Shown here one piece after another: positions 57,678 to 64,000 of a DNA stretch of 64,000 nucleotides. Position numbers and translations under genes: made by a program. The notes under the pieces were generated by a model, which was not told the origin of the DNA, made no database searches, and saw nothing but the letters and a program-made list of their open reading frames with translations. Location: the NCBI RefSeq assembly GCF_014648995.1, contig NZ_BMSE01000016.1, positions 1 to 64,000 on the forward strand, in the 5' to 3' direction. Each line of letters begins with the position of its first letter. Positions within the stretch are counted from its first letter, which is position 1. The stretch is from Streptomyces massasporeus (lineage in GTDB: Bacteria; Actinomycetota; Actinomycetes; Streptomycetales; Streptomycetaceae).

Positions 57678-59171
57678 ATGACCTCCTCTTCTTCCTTTTC
57701 CCAGGACTCCAAGCGCTTCGCGCACAGCCACCCCGAGGGTTTTCGGGCCGATGCCCTGATGGAAGAGGACGTCGCCTGGAGCCACGAGATCGACGGAGAG
57801 CGGGACGGCGATCAGTTCGACCGCTCCGACCGCGCGGCCCTGCGCCGTGTGGTGGGCCTCTCCACCGAGCTCGAGGACGTCACCGAGGTCGAGTACCGCC
57901 AGCTCCGCCTGGAGCGGGTCGTCCTCGTCGGCGTCTGGACCTCGGGAACCGTGCAGGACGCGGAGAACTCCCTCGCGGAGCTCGCCGCTCTCGCCGAGAC
58001 GGCCGGTGCGCTGGTGCTCGACGGAGTCACCCAACGCCGCGACAAGCCCGACGCGGCCACCTACATCGGCTCCGGCAAGGCCGAGGAACTGCGCGACATC
58101 GTCGTCGAGACGGGCGCGGACACCGTCATCTGCGACGGTGAGCTCAGCCCCGGCCAGCTGATCCACCTCGAGGACGTCGTCAAGGTCAAGGTCATCGACC
58201 GGACGGCCCTGATCCTGGACATCTTCGCCCAGCACGCCAAGTCCCGAGAGGGCAAGGCGCAGGTCGCTCTCGCGCAGATGCAGTACATGCTGCCGCGACT
58301 GCGCGGCTGGGGTCAGTCGCTGTCCCGGCAGATGGGCGGCGGCAAGGGCGGCGGCCTCGCCACCCGTGGTCCCGGTGAGACCAAGATCGAGACGGACCGG
58401 CGCCGGATTCGCGAGAAGATGGCGAAGATGCGCCGGGAGATCGCGGAGATGAAGACCGGCCGCGAGATCAAGCGCCAGGAGCGCAAGCGCCACAAGGTGC
58501 CGTCCGTGGCCATCGCGGGCTACACCAACGCCGGCAAGTCCTCGCTGCTCAACCGCCTCACAGGCGCGGGCGTGCTGGTGGAGAACGCCCTGTTCGCGAC
58601 CCTCGACCCGACCGTGCGCCGGGCCGAGACCCCGAGCGGGCGGCTGTACACGCTGGCCGACACGGTCGGGTTCGTACGCCACCTGCCCCACCACCTGGTC
58701 GAGGCGTTCCGCTCCACGATGGAGGAGGTCGGCGAGTCCGACCTGATCCTGCACGTGGTCGACGGTTCGCACCCGTTCCCGGAGGAGCAGCTGGCAGCCG
58801 TGCGCGAGGTGGTCCGGGACGTCGGCGCCACCGACGTGCCCGAGATCGTCGTGATCAACAAGGCCGACGCGGCCGACCCGCTGACGCTCCAGCGGCTGCT
58901 GCGCGTCGAGAAGCGGTCCATCGCCGTCTCGGCCCGCACCGGCCTGGGCATCGAGGAGCTGCTCGCGCTCATCGACAACGAGCTGCCGCGCCCGTCGGTC
59001 GAGATCGAGGCGCTCGTGCCGTACACGCACGGCAAGCTGGTCGCCCGTGCACACGACGAGGGCGAGGTGATCTCCGAGGAGCACACCCCGGAGGGCACCC
59101 TGCTCAAGGTGCGGGTCCACGAGGAGCTGGCGGCGGAACTCATGCCGTACGTTCCGACGCCTGCGCTCTGA
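57678..59171 (+). CDS. hflX: Ribosome-associated GTPase HflX
   Basis: A 497-residue GTPase that splits stalled ribosomes under stress. The HflX N-terminal domain (ERVVLVGVW..., DKPDAATYIGSGKAEEL) and coiled coil with the Gly-rich GGGKGGGLATRGPGETKIETDRRRI are followed by the G domain: G1 GYTNAGKS at 281-288, G3 DTVGF and G4 NKAD. Actinobacterial HflX carries an acidic ~50-residue N-terminal extension, seen here. ATG 57678 has AAGGA four bases upstream. Confidence 0.95.
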   Translation: MTSSSSFSQDSKRFAHSHPEGFRADALMEEDVAWSHEIDGERDGDQFDRSDRAALRRVVGLSTELEDVTEVEYRQLRLERVVLVGVWTSGTVQDAENSLAELAALAETAGALVLDGVTQRRDKPDAATYIGSGKAEELRDIVVETGADTVICDGELSPGQLIHLEDVVKVKVIDRTALILDIFAQHAKSREGKAQVALAQMQYMLPRLRGWGQSLSRQMGGGKGGGLATRGPGETKIETDRRRIREKMAKMRREIAEMKTGREIKRQERKRHKVPSVAIAGYTNAGKSSLLNRLTGAGVLVENALFATLDPTVRRAETPSGRLYTLADTVGFVRHLPHHLVEAFRSTMEEVGESDLILHVVDGSHPFPEEQLAAVREVVRDVGATDVPEIVVINKADAADPLTLQRLLRVEKRSIAVSARTGLGIEELLALIDNELPRPSVEIEALVPYTHGKLVARAHDEGEVISEEHTPEGTLLKVRVHEELAAELMPYVPTPAL

Positions 59172-59205
59172 GCCCGAGCCAGGCCCCGCGTCTCGTGCGA
59201 CGCGA

Positions 59206-59241
59206 GAAGGCCCGCCCCCTGTCACGGGGGGGCGGGCCTTC
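59206..59241. terminator. Bidirectional terminator between hflX and the lipoprotein protease
   Basis: GAAGGCCCGCCCCC (59206-59219) pairs perfectly with 59228-59241 around an 8-nt loop. It serves both convergent genes. Confidence 0.9.
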
Positions 59242-59253
59242 AGCATCTGCGGG

Positions 59254-60453
59254 TCACTGACCGCCGTACGTCTTGCTCATGTTCTGGTAGAGCGCCTCGG
59301 CGTCCCGGCCCAGCTGCGGACCGGCCAGCCACGTGTTGTCGGCCGGGCCGATCGAGGTGTTGGAAACCAGCACCGACTTGCCGTTCAGGACTCGGAACCA
59401 GCCTCCACCGGACGAACCGCCAGTCATGTCGCAGCCGATGCGGTACATCGTCGGCAGGGACGGGCTGAGCGAGAACCGGCCGGGCACGTCGACGCACTTG
59501 AACATCTTCTCGCCGTTGTAGGGCGGTGCGGCCGGGTAGCCCCAGGCGCCCATCTTGCGGGACTCGGCCGCGGACGGGGCGGAGAAGTCCACGTCCAGCG
59601 CGGCGCCGACCGTCTCCTCCAGGGACTTCGCGCCCTGCTCCGGCTTCACGTGCAGTACCGCGTAGTCGTACGCGGCTCCGTCGCCACCGGTCTCCGAACC
59701 GCCCTGGATCCACTGGTTCGACGTGGAGGCCCAGTTCGCCCACCAGTTGCCGTACGGGGCGATCTCGCTCTGGTTCGCGTTGCTCAGCTCCGCCTCGGAC
59801 TTGCCGAGGTCGTTGTAGGCCGGAACGAAGACGATGTTGCGGTACCAGCCGCCGTTGCCGCCGGCGTGCACGCAGTGGCCCGCCGTCCAGACCAGGTTGG
59901 ACTTGCCCGGGTGGTTCACGTCCTTGACGACCGTGCCGGAGCAGACGGCCGGGCCGTCGGGGGAGTCGAAGAAGACCTTGCCGACCGGTGCCGCGTTGCG
60001 GTGGTACGGCGTCTTCTCGGCCTGTGCCCGGACAGGCGCCGGGTCCGGGTCGCTGACCCCCTGGCCGACCGACGCGTCCTTCGTCGTGACCGTCTTGTCG
60101 GCCTCGTCGGCGGACTGCATGCGCTCCGGCTTCCAGAGGCCCTCGATCACCGGGTTGACGAAGTCCTTGGCGTCACTGAGCCACTTGTCCTTGTCCCAGT
60201 CCTTCCAGCCGCCGTCCTTCCAGCGGTCGACGTCGATCCCGTGCTCCTTGAGCTTGCCCGCGAGATCGGCCGGGACCTTGACCTTGCCGCCGTCCGCGGC
60301 GGCCTGGGAACTGCCGGCGTCGGGCTTGTCGCTCGCCGACTCCTCGGAGCCGTTGCAGGCGGTCGCGGTGAGCGCCAGGGCGGCGGCGAGCCCGGTGGCG
60401 GCGAGGACGGTGCGCCGCCCACGCCTGGATGCAGGCGTACGTGTGGAACGCAT
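59254..60453 (-). CDS. Trypsin-like serine protease lipoprotein (paralogue 1)
   Basis: A 399-residue exported S1-like (V8/trypsin-type) protease. An Arg-rich signal peptide ends in LALTATACNGS, a likely lipobox, then a ~130-residue pro-region rich in Trp/Lys/Asp (EHGIDVDRWKDGGWKDWDKDKWL). The catalytic triad is visible as His in VWTAGHCVHAG, Asp in AAYDYAVLHV and Ser in TGGSSGGGW. ATG 60453 follows a GGGGG stretch; a longer frame would add a His-Gln repeat and is rejected. It is a close tandem paralogue of the next gene. Confidence 0.87.
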   Translation of the reverse strand: MRSTRTPASRRGRRTVLAATGLAAALALTATACNGSEESASDKPDAGSSQAAADGGKVKVPADLAGKLKEHGIDVDRWKDGGWKDWDKDKWLSDAKDFVNPVIEGLWKPERMQSADEADKTVTTKDASVGQGVSDPDPAPVRAQAEKTPYHRNAAPVGKVFFDSPDGPAVCSGTVVKDVNHPGKSNLVWTAGHCVHAGGNGGWYRNIVFVPAYNDLGKSEAELSNANQSEIAPYGNWWANWASTSNQWIQGGSETGGDGAAYDYAVLHVKPEQGAKSLEETVGAALDVDFSAPSAAESRKMGAWGYPAAPPYNGEKMFKCVDVPGRFSLSPSLPTMYRIGCDMTGGSSGGGWFRVLNGKSVLVSNTSIGPADNTWLAGPQLGRDAEALYQNMSKTYGGQ

Positions 60454-60484
60454 GGTGCGATGACCCCCGTGGTGCGTACGAATG

Positions 60485-60520
60485 TGGTGCTGGTGCTGGT
60501 GCTGGTGCTGGTGCTGGTGC
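60485..60520 (-). repeat. Hexanucleotide microsatellite in the protease leader
   Basis: Six perfect copies of TGGTGC run from 60485 to 60520, 31 bp upstream of the protease start. Copy-number slippage could change leader length or spacing. Confidence 0.85.
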
Positions 60521-60713
60521 GTCGGTGCGCGGCGCTGCGTGTGCATGTCATGGTGCGCGCGTCGGTGCTCCCGCGCGACTCCCCACTATGCCCGCGGAGT
60601 TGAGGGGCTACCGGGGTGGGGCGGTGAAGGTTTTCCGAGAGCCCCCGGGCCGGGCCTCGTGAGGAAGCCGCCCGGGGTGCGCCGCCCCACCGGCAGCGCG
60701 ATTCAGCGGCCGG

Positions 60714-61937
60714 TCAGCGCTTGGCGTACTTCTTGCTGACCGAGTCGTACACACCCTTCGCCACGTCGCCCAGGCGCGGTCCGGCCAGCCAGCCCGACGT
60801 CACCGGGCCGATCGAGGTGTTGGACACCAGCGCCGGCTTGCCGTCCGAACCGGTCGCGACCCAGCCACCGCCGCTCGAACCGCCGGTCATGGTGCAGCCG
60901 ATGCGGTACATCGTCGGATCCGACGCGGTGACCGACAGCCGCCCGGGCCGGTCCTGGCAGCGGAACAGCTTCTGCCCGTCGTAGGGCGGCGCGGCCGGGT
61001 AGCCGATCGCCGTGACGCTCTTCACCTGCGGCACCGCGGGCGCCTTGAAGTCGACCGGCAGCGCCGAACCGACTATCTCCTCCAGCGACTTGCCGCCGCT
61101 GCCCTTCTCCGGCGTCACATGGATGACCGCGAAGTCGTACGGCGCGCCGTCACCGCCCGTCGAACCGCCCTGCTCGATCCACTGGTCCGAGGTCTGCGCC
61201 CAGTCGCCCCACCAGACACCGTAGGGAGCGACGTCCTCGCGGGTGGCGTTCTCCAGTTCCGCGACCGGCCTGCCGTCGTCGTTGTACGACGGCACGAACG
61301 CGATGTTGCGGTACCAGCCGCCCTTCTTGCCCGCGTGCACGCAGTGGCCCGCCGTCCACACGAGGTTGGACTTGCCCGGGTGCGCCGGGTCCTTCACGAC
61401 GGTCGCCGAGCAGACCGCCGAGCCCTCGGGGGAGTCGAAGAACACCTTCCCCGCCGTGGGGGCGTTGGCGTGGTACGACGGCGGCACGGCCTGCGCCTCG
61501 ACCGGCTCGGGCGTCGGGTCGGTCACGCCCTGGTCACCGGAGAGGTCGCTGTCGTCGACGCCCTGGTCGGGCTCCTCGGCCTCCCGCATGCGGTCCGGGT
61601 TCCAGAGCCCCTCGATGATCGGGTTGATGTACTCGTTCGCCTCGCGCAGCCAGTCGTCCCGGTCCCAGTTCTTCCAGGCGCCGTTCTTCCACTTGTCGAC
61701 GTCGATCCCGTGCTCGCGGAGCCGGTCCCTGATGTCGTCCGGGATCCTGAGCTTGCCGTCGTCGGAGGCGGTGGCCGACGCGGAGGCCTCACCGTCCGCC
61801 GTGGCGTCGCCCGACTCGCAGGCGGTGGCGGTCAGCGCGAGCGCCGAGGCGAGGGCGACCGCGGCCAGCACGGGGGAGTTCCCGCGGCGCGCCCTCCCTC
61901 CTCGGCCGGTATGGGACGACGGTCGTGTGGATCGCAT
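60714..61937 (-). CDS. Trypsin-like serine protease lipoprotein (paralogue 2)
   Basis: A 407-residue paralogue of the downstream protease with the same layout: Arg-rich signal, LALTATACESG lipobox-like site, an Asp/Lys/Trp pro-region (EHGIDVDKWKNGAWKNWDRDDWL) and catalytic His (VWTAGHCVHAG), Asp (APYDFAVIHV) and Ser (TGGSSGGGW). ATG 61937 has GGGGAG upstream; the longer frame is rejected because it has no SD. The pair arose by tandem duplication and lies 260 bp apart. Confidence 0.87.
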   Translation of the reverse strand: MRSTRPSSHTGRGGRARRGNSPVLAAVALASALALTATACESGDATADGEASASATASDDGKLRIPDDIRDRLREHGIDVDKWKNGAWKNWDRDDWLREANEYINPIIEGLWNPDRMREAEEPDQGVDDSDLSGDQGVTDPTPEPVEAQAVPPSYHANAPTAGKVFFDSPEGSAVCSATVVKDPAHPGKSNLVWTAGHCVHAGKKGGWYRNIAFVPSYNDDGRPVAELENATREDVAPYGVWWGDWAQTSDQWIEQGGSTGGDGAPYDFAVIHVTPEKGSGGKSLEEIVGSALPVDFKAPAVPQVKSVTAIGYPAAPPYDGQKLFRCQDRPGRLSVTASDPTMYRIGCTMTGGSSGGGWVATGSDGKPALVSNTSIGPVTSGWLAGPRLGDVAKGVYDSVSKKYAKR

Positions 61938-62269
61938 GATCTGACTCCCCCTGGTACGGAACGAACGTGGACGAACCGGCGCTTCGCCCCCGATTCCCGC
62001 TGTCTCGCGGGAACTTCGGGGCGACCTCACGGTGTCCGGGAACGGCACCACACACTATGCGGTGGCTGTGGGGGCGATCCGACGGATCCGCAACAGTTCC
62101 GTCACGGAAAGGATCTTGAGGCAACCCGTAACCCCGTGAGTGATCCGGGGTTGTTAGCGGATGGGGGGCCTGCTGTCTGGATGCGGTCCTCTGTGCCCGT
62201 GCCCAGTGGGAGGTCTTGGAAGCCGTGGCGGAATCCACCTATGGGGGTCGTGCGTCGGAGGAGGCCGCT
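61938..62269. promoter_or_regulatory. Divergent region between protease 2 and the aminotransferase-like gene
   Basis: This ~330-bp gap holds the promoters of two divergent genes. A short dyad (AACCCCG/CGGGGTT, 62130-62152) lies near the middle. No additional gene is supported. Confidence 0.4.
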
Positions 62270-63739
62270 GTGGGGTGTACGCAGGTGAAATCCGCCCCCG
62301 GCGGGGCCGTCGACCACACCGCCCCCGTCCCGCGCTCCACGCCCGAGGGAGCCCCGCGCCGCCAAGGCACACGCGAACCCGCAGCCCGGACCTACGCCCG
62401 TGCCCTGCCGATCGTTCCGGTGCGCGCCCGGGGACTGACCATCGAGGGCGCGGACGGCCGCCGATACCTGGACTGCCTCTCCGGCGCCGGCACACTCGCC
62501 CTGGGCCACAACCACCCGGTCGTCCTGGAGGCCATCCGCAAGGTCCTCGACTCCGGCGCACCCCTGAACGCCCTCGACCTGGCGACCCCCGTCAAGGACG
62601 CCTTCCTCGACGAGCTGCTGCGTACTCTTCCGCCAGGCCTCGCCGAGCGGGCGCGGGTGCGGTTCTGCGGACCGGCCGGCAGCGAAGCCGTGGAGACCGC
62701 CTGGGCGCTGGCACGCACGGCGACCGGACGGAGCGGCCTCCTGACGTTCACCGGAGCCGGTCGCGGTGGTGCAGCCGGAGTCCTCGACGGCCCGTCCGCG
62801 AACACCCATGACGCGCGGGTGGCCCGCCTGCCCTACCCGCAGGACTACCGCTGCCCGTTCGGCGTCGGGGGCGAGCGCGGGGCCGATCTCGCCTCCCGCT
62901 GGACGGAGTCCCTCCTCGACGACCCGGGGTCCGGGGTGCCGCTGCCCGCCGGGATGCTCGTCGAGCCGGTCCAGGGCGAGGGCGGCGTGCTCCCCGCACC
63001 GGACTCCTGGCTGCGGCGCATGCGACAGCTCACCGCCGACCGGTCCGTCCCGCTGATCGCCGACGAGATCCAGACGGGCGTGGGCCGGACCGGCGCCTTC
63101 TGGGCCGTGGAGCACAGCGGCGTGACTCCCGACGTGATGGTCCTCTCCAACGCCATCGGCGGCAGCCTCCCGCTGGCCGTTGTCGTCTACCGCGACGACC
63201 TCGTCACCCGGGAACCCGGCACCCCCGCCGACGCCTTCCCCGGCAACCAGCTCGCCATGGCCGCCGGCACCGCGACCCTCGCCCACGTCCGCGAGAACGC
63301 CCTCGCCGACCGCGCGGCGACCCTGGGAGCGCGCTTGCTGAGTCAACTCCGGCAACTGGCCTCCGGTTTCGCGTGTGTAGGGGATGTGCGGGGGAGGGGA
63401 CTGATGATCGGGGTCGAGCTGGTGGATCCGGACGGGGAGGGGGAGCGCGGCTTCACAGGTAGTCCCGGGGCTGCGGAAGGCGACGCGGCGGCGTCGTTGG
63501 TGCCCGGCAGTGGACGCCGACCGCTCCCCGCCGCCCCCGAACTGGCTGCTGCGGTCCAACGGGAGTGCTTGCGGCGCGGCCTCATCGTCGGACTCGGCGG
63601 CCGTCACGCGAGCGTCGTGCAACTGCTCCCTCCTCTGACCATCACCGACGAACAGGCGGCGGCCGTACTGGACCGCCTGGCCGACGCGGTCCGGGCAGCG
63701 GCCCGGTGCCGAGGGGGTGGCACGGCAGCCACACCGTGA
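62270..63739 (+). CDS. Class-III aminotransferase-like protein (DABA transaminase family) lacking the PLP lysine
   Basis: A 489-residue protein closely resembling diaminobutyrate/GABA class-III aminotransferases: YLDCLSGAGTLALGHNHP, FCGPAGSEAVETAWALAR, LVEPVQGEGGV and LIADEIQTGVGRTG are intact. The PLP-lysine motif, normally LSKAIGG, reads LSNAIGG: Asn294, codon AAC at 63149-63151. Classical transamination is therefore not expected. A ~30-residue Gly/Ala/Ser insertion is near residue 400. GTG 62270 has GGAGGAGG five bases upstream; TTG 62216 and GTG 62225 are alternatives. Confidence 0.85.
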   Translation: MGCTQVKSAPGGAVDHTAPVPRSTPEGAPRRQGTREPAARTYARALPIVPVRARGLTIEGADGRRYLDCLSGAGTLALGHNHPVVLEAIRKVLDSGAPLNALDLATPVKDAFLDELLRTLPPGLAERARVRFCGPAGSEAVETAWALARTATGRSGLLTFTGAGRGGAAGVLDGPSANTHDARVARLPYPQDYRCPFGVGGERGADLASRWTESLLDDPGSGVPLPAGMLVEPVQGEGGVLPAPDSWLRRMRQLTADRSVPLIADEIQTGVGRTGAFWAVEHSGVTPDVMVLSNAIGGSLPLAVVVYRDDLVTREPGTPADAFPGNQLAMAAGTATLAHVRENALADRAATLGARLLSQLRQLASGFACVGDVRGRGLMIGVELVDPDGEGERGFTGSPGAAEGDAAASLVPGSGRRPLPAAPELAAAVQRECLRRGLIVGLGGRHASVVQLLPPLTITDEQAAAVLDRLADAVRAAARCRGGGTAATP

Positions 63740-63986
63740 ACGCGGCGAGCGCCAGTGGCATGGGAGCCCACGCCGTGCCCGGGCGTTGGTGCCGGGTCAC
63801 CTGCCAGGCGTTGCCCGACAGGCAACCAGACGACCAGCGCCCGGGCGACCAGGCGCCCTAGGTCTGGCCCGTACGCCCGCCACCTGCGCGACTTCGCGCC
63901 CCCTCGGGCCGCGCCGAGCGGAGTGGAGCTCCTCGGCCCGCCGCCCCCACCCCGCATGATCCGAACCACCCCATGAGGTACCTGTC

Positions 63987-64000
63987 GTGAACGCCACCCC
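63987..64000 (+). CDS. First codons of the next gene (partial)
   Basis: A GTG at 63987 with GAGGT upstream opens a frame (Met-Asn-Ala-Thr...) that leaves the window. Its product cannot be judged. The preceding ATG at 63973 stops after five codons. Confidence 0.3.

Noticed and set aside
60454..60546. Longer protease start giving a His-Gln repeat N terminus
   Set aside because: It comes from translating the TGGTGC microsatellite. The signal peptide and an acceptable SD place the start at 60453.
63973..63990. ATG at 63973 as start of the last gene
   Set aside because: The frame stops after five codons; the GTG at 63987 is the better candidate.
1..64000. Insertion sequences, prophage or other mobile DNA
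   Set aside because: No transposase, integrase, terminal inverted repeats with target duplication or abrupt change in composition was found.

Overview
The window is chromosomal DNA of a Streptomyces. G+C is very high with strong third-position G/C bias. Many starts are GTG, and gene content and order closely follow the S. coelicolor SCO5746-SCO5800 interval as I remember it (osaCAB, ftsK, rimO-pgsA-cinA-clgR, a dps, lhr-nei, recA-recX, gluABCD/gluRK, miaB-miaA, dapF, rshA, hflX). No insertion sequence, prophage, integrase or CRISPR array was seen. This is conserved core chromosome, with interest mostly in regulatory sequence and in altered proteins.

Layout. 1-1022: 3' end of a 5S rRNA with its terminator, a shortened DegT-like protein and a tRNA-Thr(GGT). 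1030-10621: the osmoadaptation locus osaC (anti-sigma-type ATPase/PAS/GAF/PP2C switch), divergent from osaA (giant hybrid kinase with about twelve HAMP repeats) and osaB. 10749-18135: ftsK, a RodZ-like HTH membrane protein, and the tightly coupled rimO-pgsA-cinA followed by clgR. 18350-25780: a Dps protein, a small membrane protein, and a leftward lhr-nei-SDR set. 26006-30712: AraC regulator with azlC-azlD, a prenyltransferase-like protein, a DUF3046 protein and an AI-2E transporter. 30747-33499: a hypothetical gene, then recA-recX with an SOS-type control region and a very strong hairpin at the recA/recX junction.

33522-36359 (leftward): a cysteine-catabolic pair (cysteine dioxygenase, rhodanese) preceded by a 15-residue Cys-rich leader peptide, and an FAD monooxygenase. 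36536-43296: the glutamate ABC importer gluABCD (leftward), the divergent two-component pair gluR-gluK, and a TAXI-type binding protein. 43393-47426: a MazG-like protein, a cation antiporter with its TrkA-C subunit, and a NarL-type two-component pair. 47491-53224: miaB, a dioxygenase-like protein, two small leftward genes, miaA, a membrane protein and dapF. 53522-61937: rshA (RelA/SpoT homologue), a secreted M1-type peptidase, hflX, and two tandem paralogous trypsin-like lipoproteins. 62270-64000: an aminotransferase homologue lacking its PLP lysine and the first codons of a following gene.

Themes. Stress and envelope signalling (Osa, RshA, ClgR, Dps), DNA maintenance (FtsK, RecA/RecX, Lhr, Nei) and tRNA/ribosome modification (RimO, MiaB, MiaA, HflX) dominate. 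At least ten starts sit 6-7 nt after a TANNNT hexamer with no Shine-Dalgarno, indicating leaderless mRNAs. The observations most worth a second look are the Cys-rich leader peptide and palindrome before the cysteine dioxygenase operon, the 17-bp perfect hairpin between recA and recX, and two class-I-fold PLP enzyme homologues that both lack the catalytic lysine.
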